A DNA stretch of 64,000 bases from Musa acuminata AAA Group (lineage: Eukaryota > Streptophyta > Magnoliopsida > Zingiberales > Musaceae), in NCBI RefSeq assembly GCF_036884655.1, contig NC_088342.1, positions 9,481,501-9,545,500 of the forward strand. The letters are read 5' to 3'. This document shows, in pieces, positions 10,374-21,832 of this stretch. Below the pieces are notes generated by a model that saw nothing but the letters and a program-made list of their open reading frames with translations, ran no database searches and had not been told where the DNA came from. Numbering within the stretch: position 1 is the stretch's first letter; every line of letters begins with the position of its first letter. The position numbers were made by a program, and so were the translations under genes.

Positions 10374-12092
10374 AACGATCGGATGTTATCAATTTATTTT
10401 AAATTTTCACTAGCAAATTTAATTTCATTCATGATTTATTTTTATATTACTTTTCAGACCCTTTTAAAACATCCTAAGCTCCTTGGTTATCTTATAAGTA
10501 TAAAAATCATGGTTTATACTACTGTTATGTGTAATTTTTTAATGTCAAAAATAAATATTAAATAATAATAGATCAAATATATGATGTGTACCTTTCGATG
10601 CTATTCAGAAGTCTTTATCTGATCTGTAAGTACATCGTCATCAGTTTCGAAAACTATAGCAATATTGATTTGCAAGAAGAACTAGAATCGTCATCTCCTC
10701 TCTTTTTATCATTCACAGGACTACTATGAGTAATGGTTAGAGTGATGATTAGGGACGTCATCTCCTCTCTTTTTATCAACCTCTCAATAAATAATTGTTT
10801 CATTTCTAGAAGGTCTATCATTTTATAAATAAGTGTCCGTCGTCATCTCCTAAGGAATACTATCATAATTAAATTTTTTTATTAACCAATAACCACAATC
10901 AAAATTCAATCATATCTATAATAAATTTTACGATAGAATCATATACTCTAAACATCTATGATATGATCATATAATTAATAATCACATCAAAGCGTTAATT
11001 TATTATAGAGAGCAAAAGCTTTGGCTTGGCTTTGATCCTGTTCATTTGTGGTGAAGTCTAAGTTCTTTTGTCCTAAATGTTTAATTTGTGGTGAAGTCTA
11101 AGTTCTTTTGTCCTAAAGGACATCAAATAACACAATGCACGAGATGGTTATGCTCATATGCAACAGAACACCCTAATCACTTATAATCCATACCAACGCC
11201 ACGGTGAAAACTAAAAGGTCATACCAAGAGATTTGAATCCCTTCTTTTGATATTGAATCTTGAATGGGGGTGGAGTAGGCATGGGATATTGTTCTTATGG
11301 CATGATTGGATATAATGGGATTCCATGGCACATAGTTGACTTCTGATTGCAGGTGTTTGGATAGAGATCTTTTGATTGTGCTATTTCTTTCAGAACTAGC
11401 AACAATTTTATCTTCTCCCTCGGAATCAACCTCGTCCCATTCATTATCAACGATTTCATTACACTGAGATTTGAAGATGCATAGTTGTAAGTTGGATACA
11501 TGAATTCTTGGACAAAAAACTCTGCATCTATGCACGACTCATATATGAGAATTAATGGAGTTTGCTAATTCTTCATGAATCGTTGCACGTAGTCTGCCAA
11601 TGTGTAGAAAGAAAGCTGTAATCATGCATGGAATCATTAGGTGAGGAGCTTTTTGGTGAGACAGACTCGCAGCCTTCCCTCGATGTATAGTGACGATGCT
11701 TTCAGCATGGTGAATGGCATCCGAGAGCAGAAGACAGGAAGGGAGAACAAAAAGCATATACTTGAAGTGAGTCATGAATGCAAACATCCAATTCCTTGTG
11801 TTCCTGATGTAAACAAGCAATCCACAGCTCTTTCCTTTCTCCCTTCTCTTCTATTCATACGGTGCGCATCACATGCTTCTTTCCTTCTTCCTCTATTGAT
11901 GTTTAACCTGCAAGACAACCTTTTGAAGCCCACACAAAATGAGGCTTCATATAGCCACAGTAAAAGGATAAGGAACCAATGCATCATGTGATCCTTCCTG
12001 CATGTGTGCCTCCATCGGGAATTGAAATGGGTATGCAAACACATTCTCTTGTTAGAGTACACTCGGAAGGGTTTTCTCTCTCACTTTTTGTT
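10374..12092. other. Intergenic DNA and Dof 3' flank
   Basis: Short local duplications occur: GTCATCTCCTCTCTTTTTAT at about 10691 and 10768, and a ~37-bp unit with GAAGTCTAAGTTCTTTTGTC at about 11052 and 11089. An open frame of 120 codons on the minus strand (11173-11535) has no recognisable domain and ordinary AT-rich composition; I do not call it a gene. The last ~100-200 bases are probably the 3' UTR of the Dof gene. Confidence 0.45.
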
Positions 12093-13533
12093 CTACCATG
12101 AGCCTCCTCCTCCGCCGATGTTGCCATTCCAGAACCTGGGAGGATACCCGGCGGCTTTCCCCCTATCTGCAACATTGTTTGAATCGACTACTGGCTTTAA
12201 GTCCTCGAAAGGTAACAGCAGCTTACCATCATCACTCTGCTGCACACCCCGCAAGCGCTCATACCCGCCACTACTGCCTCCACTGATTCCATAAGGAAAA
12301 CTAAGGGTAGGTGGCCTGAATTCTTTGAGTCCAAATCCAGTCGAGTAATCCGATAATGGCATCGGCATCGGCATGAACGGCCCGATGCCTCTTGCATTGG
12401 GCACCAACAGTAACTCGATGGCAGAGAGGGCACCGACAGCGGCACGACCACTGCTGCTTTCTAAGGCGGGGAAGTCACTGTGCTCGGGGAGGCCATGTTG
12501 GCGGAACGCCAGGTTGCGGTCGTGTCCCTCGTGGAACTTTGGAGCTTCGGAGCTGGTGGAGAGCGAGATGGATGGAGGGACGCGGTCAGCATGCAACTTC
12601 TTGGAAGTCGAGACAGTAGCTAACGCGGCTGTCGTCGAGGCAGAGGAGGAAGAGTTGGCGGCGGCGGCAGTGGTGAAGAGAGAGGATCTCTTGTTCTTTC
12701 TGGAGACGCCGCCCACAGGGACATTCCTCAGAGACCCACCGTCGGTCCAATACCTCCGGCAAGTCCTGCAGTAGTAGCGGGGCTGGGCGAGGCTGTAGTT
12801 GTTGTAGTAGCAGAACTTGGTGTTGGTGGAGTTGCACCGGGGGCAGCCGAGGGCCTGCTCCTTGTGTGGCCTTGGCCTCCTCTCCGCCGCCTGCGGCCTG
12901 GTAGTGGTGCAGGTGTCGCCTTTGTCGGTGGAGAAAGCAAAGTCCTGCAGCAGGGGATCGACCAGCCCTTCGGCCTGGAGAGCGCCAACAAATCCAAATC
13001 CCCATATGGACAAACCAAATCAGAGACAGAGAGGGAGGGATCGGCGCTTAAGCAGTCACACACGCATCAGATCACACATAGCCATTGACGGATCTCTGAA
13101 GAAACCAAGTCAGAGGACAGAAGACTATAGATGGGAGAGAAAGCCAGGAAAAGATGAAAGGGAAATTACGTGCACACACTTTGGGCCATATCAAAGCAAA
13201 GCCTTGCTTTTCATGCCACTGCTTTATGGCATCCGATAAAGAGAAAGCAAGAAGACAGGGTAAAGGATGAACAAAGTGGTTCGCTGAGCAAAAGGGGTGG
13301 GGTTGACAGAATTAAAAGCTTAAGGCCGAAGGAAAGGACGAAAGAGAGAGAGAGAAAAGATGATGCAGCATTGGATAGAAGACATAAAATGGTCAACACA
13401 GAAGAATTCAGCAGATCCTCTCCACGAAAGATTGATATACAGATCTAAAAGAAAAGGAAGGAAGAACAGATCAAGCAAATTACCAAGGTTCATGGGCTAA
13501 CATTACCTGAGGACGCCACCGGGGAGTATCCAT
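12093..13533 (-). CDS. Dof zinc-finger transcription factor
   Basis: A nuclear DNA-binding regulator; Dof proteins bind AAAG-core sites. There are two coding exons on the minus strand. Exon 1 (13533-13507) encodes only MDTPRWRPQ and ends at a GT donor. A 532-bp phase-0 intron ends in CTCCAG. Exon 2 (12974-12093) encodes the rest, giving 302 aa. The Dof finger spans residues ~53-105, with zinc ligands C53, C56, C78 and C81 (C-x2-C-x21-C-x2-C) and the usual CRRYWT and GGxxRNVPVGG context. A serine/alanine-rich linker follows. The C-terminus ends in [12 protein letters not shown], a motif shared by one Dof subgroup. The short MD..W first exon is typical of that subgroup, which is why I prefer it to the in-frame ATG at 13013, which would read through the acceptor. 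The subgroup is only tentative, so no symbol is given. Confidence 0.93.
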
Positions 13534-13947
13534 GCAAAGCTTCACAGAAGAAGAAGAGGAGGAGGAAGAAGCTATTCTGAGGAGCGGAATGCCGGCAGCT
13601 GACCAGAATGGATTGTGATGTGGTGGCTGCCTCTCATATCTTGTGAGAGAGGTGGTGGTGGATGATTCTATACCGCAATATTAAACTATTTGTCCTATTT
13701 CCACTTTAAATGCTTAAAATTCCTGTTTGTGTAATCATATGTTTGTCCATTGCTGTTTCTACGCTCATAGTGTGTCAGTTTCGAATCCTCCAGCTTTCGA
13801 TATGTGGATCTGAAATATCATCTTAAACATCAGAGAACCACTCAGATCAATATTTAAGGTTCTCCAATTAATTATTAGAAAATTATTCTCAACACCACCT
13901 TATCTTTCTTTTTACGTAAACCAAAGGAATAGCCCAATTCAAATATC

Positions 13948-13992
<45 letters not shown>

Positions 13993-15900
13993 CAGGGTTA
14001 CAGATGCTTTAAGTTCAATTGGATACTGCAGACCTAACCCCAGGCCAACTTAAATCGGATTCATATACGATTGAATCGGGTTTGGGATTAGACTTGAGAA
14101 GTGTTTCGAGACACCCCTTTAAGTCAAATCGAGTATGAACACGAGACCTAAATCCATCCCCCCTGTCCGGTTCTCCTCATCCCCTCCCTTTCAGGTTGTC
14201 CAAATGCCTCTTTCAATCAAAATATAAGGAGGAAAAAATGTCATAGATTGTAGGTGGTATATATCATTGTGTCCTTGAGCTTGACTTCTTTTTAGGTTGC
14301 GAGATTAACCTCCTCTACCCGAGGTTATATGTGTCTGATGTCAATTGTTTTGGCGTCTCTGCTTGTCCACTGCACCATTGCTTGAAAGCTTAACATGTTT
14401 TAGCGACATGTTCTATTGTTCTTTAAAACCCTTGCTCACCTTGATTGACATGTTCTTTTCCACTATATTCATGTTAGGTTAAGGTCATGGTCATGACATC
14501 TGCTTAACTCTACAAAATCATCTATTAAGGTCATGGTGTTTATCGCTAATGAATTCTAGCTTAAACATAAGAATACAAAATCTATTGGTTTATATTCTTA
14601 CTATCTCTAGCCTTCTAATTTATGTTATCTAATTAGAAACTATTACAAACAAAAAAAAAAAGGGAGATTTCACACAGATACTATTATTGTTTTGATGCCA
14701 TTGACCGTGGAGTCAACATGGCCTAATTCGATCCTGAAGGCACAAGTTCATCCAAAAGACTCACGGAAGTCATGTGAGGATGATCCGAGCAGTTAGTTCA
14801 ACCGGCATGTGAGATCCCGAGGTACTGTTTATTTGTGGAGGCTAATTTAAGGTTATCCCGAGAAGTTGTCTTCTTGCCGAGGAGGATTCGGTGTCGCCTC
14901 GAGGTTTGTCTTAGCTTCGTCGAGATCCCTACACAAATTGTTAGTATCGGGATATGTCTCGATTCGATCCCTCCGATGATTAAGTTAGTAGAGGAATGAG
15001 AAAAAATTTAATAAAGTTTAGAAGAGTTTAATTTGATTTGAGGGTTAGCTTTTATATTTAGGTGGACGGTGACATGATGCCAAGAATTAAGGTACCTCTT
15101 ACATTATTCAAGGGCTCATTAATGACGAAGACCGATGAGCATGCTCCACTGTGAGTGGTGTTAGGAAAGAACGATTGTGAAAGTGTTGTCCCTCGAGTTA
15201 GTCGTATGATAAAAGGAGCGAAGGAAGGTGGAAGAAACGTCAGTTTGCATATATTAGACGACTTCGAGGAAGGGAAGAGAGAGATCGGCCTCGTTGTTAT
15301 CCTTTCATGAGATAAGCAGGGGACGTCGGATCACGCTCCTGCTGCATAGGGACATTTCACGCCTTTCCTCTCACATCAGTGCTTGGGCAGCCGAATAAGT
15401 TGGCAGCACCGTTAATTTTCCTATCACATACGAAACATTCTATTGCCAGACAAATACAGGAAGAGGCAAACAAGGACAATGACAGTGGATTGTCAACAGG
15501 AGTTGATCGCTGCTTTATCCTTCCCCACCACCACTTCAATCTGCTCCCCATCATTCTTTGTCCTCTCAGGCAGCAGCCATTCGTTGTAGCTAGTGAGATC
15601 TGGATTCCTATCCATATCTCACCTAATATGCCTCGAAGATTAGCTCGATAGATTCGTATCCAACACACACTACTGCTAGTTGACATGGCCGGTGGAGCCA
15701 ACACTTTTTTTCTTCTTCTTCTTCTTCTTCTTCTTTCTGCTGGTTGACATGGTCAGAGAGATCCAAAATGGTTGCAGGCTTAAGTGATGGAATTTGATCC
15801 AAGCCCAACTTGCTTCCACTGTCATACCTAAATTGAGCCATACCAATGTGGGTGATAATACGCCACATACTGTGCGTTCTTTGAGCCATAAGTTTTCCGG
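13534..15900. other. Dof upstream region and repeat-derived intergenic DNA
   Basis: The first few hundred bases are the Dof 5' leader and promoter side (a GAAGAAGAGGAGGAGG tract lies just upstream of the ATG). A (CT)n microsatellite is at 13950-13988, a short poly(A) at about 14650 and a (TTC)n run at about 15710-15735. From about 14690 to 15350 the sequence has the look of a decayed LTR, with no open frame. An open frame on the minus strand at 15357-15704 (115 codons) has no recognisable domain. No gene is called. Confidence 0.4.
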
Positions 15901-16172
15901 CAAAAATATTATATGATTATTTATTTTTATTTTTTAAAATAATTTTTTCTCATAAATCAAGAAATATTACATGCACTACTTGATGCCTTCAAATAATTCA
16001 CCAAGAGTTGGGATCACCGTCCGATCTTCAGACGATGGATGCGTAGGAGCATTGAACGGCGGAGATCATCGAGCCCCTTCCCACTCTCTCGAAGTGTTGA
16101 ACTGCGCATGCATTCCTAGCTCTCTCGAATTCAATTCGACGTGAATCGACAAAGCGTTTTGAGTACTTGTTC

Positions 16173-16520
16173 TGTGATACTCCATTTAGTCCCATATCGG
16201 AATTGGGCAATGAGTGTACTACGATAATTCCCGCTTAAGCATTTTGGTCGGTGGTTTGAACCAATAGAGTTATTGGCCAGTTAGCTCATCAGACTCGGGA
16301 AAAAATATTTGGTATCAGAGCCGACCTAGTATTTAGGTAGGATGAGAGGGCTCAAGTAGGAAAGGGCTACCCATGGATAGAGTCAGAGAACTCATCACGA
16401 CATGGAGCCACCACTAAGTTAAACCTCACATGCACAATACTAGGGTTCGATTTGGATTATGTTGATCCTTAACGTCCCTAATTGAGTGGGGGAGAGTGTG
16501 ACACCCCACACATCAAAAGT
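16173..16520 (+). mobile_element. TRIM-like LTR element, copy 1, right LTR deleted
   Basis: The left LTR (16173-16307, ~135 bp) starts TGTGATACTCC. It is followed by a tRNA-Met-type primer site TTTGGTATCAGAGCC (from ~16308), a non-coding core and a purine tract GAGTGGGGGAGAG, then only the first ~20 bp of a right LTR at 16497. The preceding 5 bases TGTTC (16168-16172) match the TGTTC after copy 2. It has no coding capacity. Terminal-repeat retrotransposons in miniature are non-autonomous and use proteins of other elements. Confidence 0.8.
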
Positions 16521-16842
16521 GCATGCCATGTAACAATTTGTGTCACAAGATGAGCGTTCCACAGTAGATGCAAAAAATATTATATGGTTATTTATTTTTA
16601 TTTTTATAAAAAAAATTTCTCATAAATCAAGAAATATTACATGCACTACTTGTTGCCTTCAAATAATTCACCAAGAGTTCGGATCACCGTCCGATCTTCA
16701 GGCGATGGATGCATAGGAGCATTGAACAGCGGAGATCATCGAGCCCCTTCCCTCGCTCTCGAGGTGTTGAACTGCGCATGCATTCCCAGCTCTCTCGAAT
16801 TCAACTCGACGTAAATCGTCAAAGCGTTTTGAGTACTGGTTC

Positions 16843-17291
16843 TGTGACACCCCACTTAGTCCCACATCAAAAGTGGGCAATTAGTGTATTACGATAACTC
16901 CCGCTTAAGTATTTTGGTCAATGGTTTAGACCAACGGAGTTATTGGCCAGTTAGCTCATCAGACTCGGGAAAAGACATTTGGTATCAGAGTCGACCTAGT
17001 ATTCGAGTAGGATGAGTGGGCTTGAGTAGAAAAATGCTACCCGTGGATGGAGTCAGAGAATTCATCATGGCATGGAGCCACCACTGGGTTAAACCTCACA
17101 TGCACAATACTAGGGTTTGATCTGGGTTATGTTGGTCCTTAACGTCCTTGAGTGGGGGAGAGTGTGACACCCACTTAGTCCCACATATGGGCAATGAGTG
17201 TCCTACGATAACTCCCGCTTAAACATTTTAATCAGTGGTTTGAACCAACGGAGTTATTGGCCAATTAGCTCATCAGGCTCGGGTCGTGACA
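16843..17291 (+). mobile_element. TRIM-like LTR element, copy 2, complete
   Basis: About 449 bp. The left LTR is 16843-16977 and the right LTR 17163-17291; both begin TGTGACACCC and end GACA. A primer site TGGTATCAGAG follows the left LTR at 16980, and a GTGGGGGAGAG polypurine tract precedes the right LTR. The 185-bp core encodes nothing. The five bases after the element are TGTTC and those before are GGTTC, consistent with a 5-bp target-site duplication with one change. The LTRs differ at a modest number of positions, so insertion is not very recent. Confidence 0.85.
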
Positions 17292-17361
17292 TGTTCATAT
17301 TACTATTGACCATTGGTGCATGTAATAATTTGTGTCACAAGATAGAGCATTCCACAGTAGA

Positions 17362-18663
17362 AATATGGAAATAATTCTGTGGGATCATGGCAAAGTGCAA
17401 GAACCTTCGTTTACGCTGTAATTAGAGTTCAATTTTCTCTTCCGTCGTTTGTTTTCTTTCAAGAGGTTGGTCCTATGTGTATGGCTTCTTTTGGACTGGA
17501 TTGCCGCATGCTGGCCTTGGGAGGTGGTTAGTTCTCAGGAGGCCTGAGTTGGAGCCCTCTTCTTCCACAAGTCTCCCTTCAAACTCACTGCCTATAATGC
17601 ATTGCATGGGTCACTGCTACAGCAGCAGCAGCTATCATTAGGCAGATACAGACATCATCAGCAGACACGACTTCGACCGCCCGTATTTGTTGCCGGTTCT
17701 ACGACATTAGAGCTGATGAGTTCCTTTCGCTCCTGAGGAAGATGACAAGTTGCAGGAAGAGGTGCTCGTCTGATTATATCAGCTCGTATTTAAGTAGTAG
17801 CTCCTTTTGTGATTGATTCAATGCTGAATCATTCCTCTGCATTGGATCTAATTACCGTGCGTCAAAGAAATGAACTGGTCGAGTTCTGTCACTGTCGTCA
17901 TCCATGTTTTCTTTTTGTCTCTTTTTCGTTTCAGTGGCTGCCAAAAGTCCAACAAGTTGTTTGTGGTTGAGACATGCTGCTTCGGTCAGTATCTCGCGTG
18001 GTCGAGGGAAAGAGAGGATCACCAAGGTGGTCACTGAAATGCTTGACGAAAGCACAGGGCTCCCTTTGTCTTTTGTGTGAGGACTTTTAATGGCTGGAAT
18101 AAAGAGCAGGGTGGACTATTTTATTCCTACTGACACTAAATTTTCTTCTACATTTTCAACGCGAGATTATCATCATAATCAATCTCCTTTCAACATCTTC
18201 TTTTTATTCATGTGTGAATTGATAGAATTAATTTGCACGAGATCGGATACCAACTTAAGCTTCAGGGTTGTGGTTGTTCTAAGTGAGGGACATAAAACAC
18301 CGGTGCATCTAATTAAACGAGCACTGCCAAACATTGGAAATTAAGGAGTGTACAACTCGGGAAGAGTCGATCGAGTCAAAAGGAAAAGGTGGACCGAAGG
18401 GGACTCTCTCTTGATGGTTACTCCTCTTAACTAGCGTGGATTTCTTGCCGGCTTCTCAACATCGAATTAAACGAGCCAAGCACTGGAGACAGTGCCTCGT
18501 ACTTGTCTCCCCATCAAAAGTTTCATGGTTGATCATCTACAGTTATTTTTAACTGTTTCTCTTTTACATGCCCTGAAAAGGAAAAGTTTTGACGCTTATT
18601 TTGATGAGTCGACATTTATACGGGTAAACTGCACCCATGCACTGCAGATGCACAAACTACACG
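17362..18663. other. Intergenic DNA, no gene seen
   Basis: Open frames (for example 17852-18055 minus, 18090-18344 plus, 18492-18674 plus) are short and lack recognisable domains. Part of this stretch may be the distal promoter of the dead MYB gene, from which it is now separated by the first Copia element. Confidence 0.4.
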
Positions 18664-18668
18664 CTCCT

Positions 18669-19079
18669 TGTTAGTTTGGCAAGTCCCATAATCCCACATC
18701 GGGAAAATCAGGTTTGTTATCTCCTGTTTAACCTATAAATAAGGGTCTGGGCTTTGAAGTCAGAAGCACCACAAGTTGCACCACAAGTTGCACCACAAGA
18801 AAACCTAATTATTTACTTTGGTTTAAGTCCACACTCAGTTAAATAGTTTGGACTTATAGTTTGAGTTTTTCTTGTTTAGTATTTTCGGGTGTTTTATGGC
18901 CTTAGGAAACTTTTATAGTAATGATTTGCTCTTCTTTCGGCCGTGGATGTAGGTCAAAGTCAATTGACCGAACCACGTAAATCTGGTGTTCTTATCGCTT
19001 CTTTTATTCTTCCGCTTTATTGTCTTTATTGGGTTGTCAAAATTACCTTGTGGTAAATTTCCTGGGGCTAGCGCTAACA
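18669..19079 (+). repeat. 5' LTR of Copia 1
   Basis: 411 bp, TG...CA ended. It contains a TATAAATAAGGG promoter-like word at about 18734 and a three-fold GTTGCACCACAA microrepeat just after it. It is ~65 bp longer than the 3' LTR because the segment around 18905-18995 is absent or replaced in the latter. Confidence 0.92.
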
Positions 19080-19119
19080 AACTGGTATCAGAGCCTGGTT
19101 TCGGGATCTTTTGGCAACG

Positions 19120-20979
19120 ATGACAATAACAAAGATTGTTGTCGAGAAATTCGACAGAAATGTCAACTTCGGCTTGTGGCAACTCAAGATGGATGCCATT
19201 ATAAGACGGAGTTGATTTGGTACTATAGGGAGCCGAGAGCATTCCAGATGATATATCAAAAGAAGAGCTTGCGGGTATGGATAAGAAGGCCCGATCAAGC
19301 ATCATTTTAAATCTCTCTGACGAGGTTTTACGAGAGGTAGCTACGGAGACTACGGCTAAGAGCATGTGGGACAAGCTTAAAGCCTTGTACATGAAGAGGA
19401 CAGTGGAGAATCATCTCTACTTGAAGCAGAGTCTATATATGCTTCGGATGACTGAAGGTACATCTATACTCTCACATCTTGATAAGTTTGATTCTTTGGT
19501 TATGGATTTGGAGAGTATAGATACAAAAATTGATGATGAGGATAAGGCTTTGTTACTTTTGTGTTCTCTACCCTAAATCTTTTAAGCATTTCCGTGATAC
19601 TTTGATTTATGGAAAAGAAACAGTTTCGTATCAAGAAATTAAATCTACACTGAAATCTAAGGAGCAAATAGACAGGAATATCACTGGGGAAAGTAGAGAG
19701 AATCAGGTTGAGGGTCTGGTTGTTAGGAGAAGAATGAATAAAAGAGAATTTGACAGTAGTAGATCTAAATCTAGATCTAAATCCAGACATAGAAATTTGG
19801 AATGCAGATATTGTCATAAAATGGGGCACATTAAGGCTGATTGCTTTAAATTGAAAAATAAATTAATGCAAAAGAGAAAACTTGTTGAGAAAACTATTGA
19901 ATCCGCTGAAGTTAGTGTAGCAACTGATAAGAATGTTGGAAATATTTTCTCTGCTATTGATGACAGGACGAGGTCTAAAAATGAATGGATTTTAGATTCG
20001 GGTTGTTCTTATCACATGTGTCCCAATAGGGATTTGTTTTTCACAAATGAATCTTGTAATGGTGGAATTGTTTTGATGGGCAATAATGCCGCGTGCGATG
20101 TTGTTGGTAGAGGAACAATCCGAATTAAAATGTATGATGGTATTGTGAGGATGCTCAGTAATGTTAGACATCTTCCCGAGTTCAAAAAAAAATCTTATCT
20201 TTTTAGGCACCCTAGAGGCTCTTGGGTATAAATACACAACTGAAGGTGGAGTTATGAAAGTTTCTAGAAGTGCTCTTATTGTTATGAAAGCTTGTAGGTC
20301 TGGTAGCTTATATATTCTCCAGGGAACTACTGTCACAGGCTCGGTTACAATCTCGTCATCATCATTGTCTGATTCTGACATCACCAAATTATGGCATATG
20401 TGTTTGTGTCATATAAGCATAAAAGGTTTGAGCATATTGAGCAAAAGGGGTCTACTTTGTGGACAGAGTACTGGGCCACTAGATTTTTGTGAACATTGCA
20501 TTTTTGGAAAGCAGAAAAGAGTTGGCTTCAATTCTCCGGCAGTTCACAAAACAAAAGGTACTCTTGACTATATTCATTCAGACCTTTGGGGTCCAACTCA
20601 TGTTCAGTCTAAGGGTGGTGCTAGGTATATGTTGACTTTCATTGATGATTATTCCAAGAAAGTTTGAGTTTATTTTTTGAAGCATAAAAATAATGTTTTT
20701 CTAACCTTTAAACAATGGAAGGCTTTGATTGAGAAACAAACAGGTAAACAGATTAAGCGGCTTCGAACAGATAATGGCATAGAATTTTGTGAAGGTGACT
20801 TTAATGAATTTTGCAAAAATGAAGGAATCGTTCGGCATCGCATTGTTAGGATGATGCCTCAGCAAAATGGTGTGGCCGAACGTATTAACAGAACACTCTT
20901 GGAGAGAGTGAGGTGTATGATCTCAAATGCAACGTTGACTTTGATTATGCTACGGATCTTGATAAACGAAGATCTTTGA
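19120..20979 (+). pseudogene. Copia 1 gag-protease-integrase remnant
   Basis: Gag appears to start at an ATG at 19120 but is out of frame by ~19205; an open stretch then runs 19277-19576. A frame overlapping it (19530-20231) holds a complete CCHC zinc knuckle (CRYCHKMGHIKADC) and the protease active-site region WILDSGCSYHMC. The integrase starts in 20161-20667 ([19 protein letters not shown], then HSDLWGP and FIDDYS), is cut by a stop after YSKKV, and resumes to about 20930 with a PQQNGVAER motif. Coding order and motifs identify Copia. Frameshifts near 19570 and 20190 and the stop at 20665-20667 show it is dead. Confidence 0.9.
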
Positions 20980-21386
20980 CAGGCTATGTATTTTGCGTTG
21001 GCGGTTGTGCAGTTAGTTGGAAAGCTTCCTTACAACCTGTCGTAGGTTTATCTACTACAGAGGCAGAATATATGGCAGTGACAAAGGCGATCAAAGAAAT
21101 TTTATGGTTAAGAAGATTGTTCAGCGAATTATGTCTGCATCAAAGTGTTACTACAATTTATTGTGATAGTCAAAGTGCTATTCATTTGACTAAAGATCAG
21201 ATGTATCATGAGAGGACAAAACACATCGATGTGAAGTTTCATTTTATTTGGGATATTATTGCTGAGGGGAAAGTCCTTGTTCAGAAAATTCATACGAAGG
21301 ACAATCCAACTGATATGCTTACGAAGCCTCTTCCGGTTTACAAGTTCAAGCAGTGCTTGGACTTGGTTGATGTTCATTGTTGGTGA
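20913..21386 (+). pseudogene. Copia 1 RNase H fragment fused to integrase
   Basis: The frame begins in integrase-derived sequence and within a few codons enters Copia RNase H ([55 protein letters not shown]). The junction lies at about 20930-20955. The reverse transcriptase domain and the end of integrase, well over 1 kb in related elements, are missing at this point. The RNase H catalytic context TEAE and CDSQ is still readable. Confidence 0.9.
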
Positions 21387-21452
21387 TTGCCCGTTGGGGC
21401 TGTTATGAAAAAGGTGGAGCAAGTTTTGTTGGGACATGCCAAGGTAGAGATT

Positions 21453-21798
21453 TGTTAGTTTGGCAAGTCCCATAGTCCCACATCGGGAAAATCACGCTTG
21501 TTATCTCCTGTTTAACCTATAAATAAGGGTCTGGGCTTTGAAGTCAGAAGCACCACAAGTAACACCACAAGTTGCACCACAAGAAAACCTAAGTATTTAC
21601 TTTGGTTTAAGTTCACACTCAGTTAAATAGTTTGAACTTATAGTTTGGGTTTTTCTTGTTTAGTATTTTCGGGTGTTTTATGGCATAGGAACATCTTCCT
21701 AAGGCATTTGTAATTGCTTCTTTTATTCTTCCGCTTTATTGTCTTTGTTGGGTTGTCAAAATTACCTTGTAGTAAATTTCCTGGGGCTAGCTCTAACA
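21453..21798 (+). repeat. 3' LTR of Copia 1
   Basis: 346 bp, same ends as the 5' LTR. A purine-rich AAGGTAGAGA immediately precedes it and probably served as the polypurine tract. It ends only 35 bp before the MYB ATG, so its TATAAATAAGGG word would sit ~320 bp upstream of the old coding start. Confidence 0.9.
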
Positions 21799-21832
21799 CT
21801 CCTCGTCTCACTCGCATATACAGAAGGGAAGA

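Larger units (their letters stand above)
15901..17361 (+). repeat. Tandem duplication carrying a TRIM-like element
   Basis: Unit 1 (about 15901-16569) and unit 2 (about 16571-17361) are near-identical and in direct orientation. Both start with AAATATTATATG and end with TTCCACAGTAGA. Between these ends each holds the same left flank, a small LTR element and the same right flank. Unit 2 is ~120 bp longer because it keeps a full right LTR that unit 1 has lost. The duplication therefore copied an already inserted element with its flanking DNA. Confidence 0.85.
18669..21798 (+). mobile_element. Ty1/Copia LTR retrotransposon 1, internally deleted
   Basis: A structurally bounded element of 3,130 bp. 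Both ends are defined by LTRs beginning TGTTAGTTTGGCAAGTCCCA and ending CTAACA. It is flanked by a perfect 5-bp target-site duplication, CTCCT, at 18664-18668 and 21799-21803. A primer site TGGTATCAGAGCC follows the left LTR at 19083-19095. The internal region reads gag, protease and integrase, then jumps to RNase H: the reverse transcriptase is missing. Several frames are also broken. It is a non-autonomous deletion derivative inserted 35 bp upstream of the MYB start codon. Confidence 0.93.

Noticed and set aside
11173..11535. 120-codon minus-strand frame
   Set aside because: No recognisable domain, no flanking splice or start context, and AT-rich like its surroundings.
12373..13239. Plus-strand frames antisense to the Dof gene
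   Set aside because: Shadows of the Dof coding exon and its GC-rich codons.
14690..15350. Solo LTR
   Set aside because: The sequence has a decayed-LTR appearance, but I could not find TG...CA ends with matching flanking duplications, so I left it as unspecified repeat-derived DNA.
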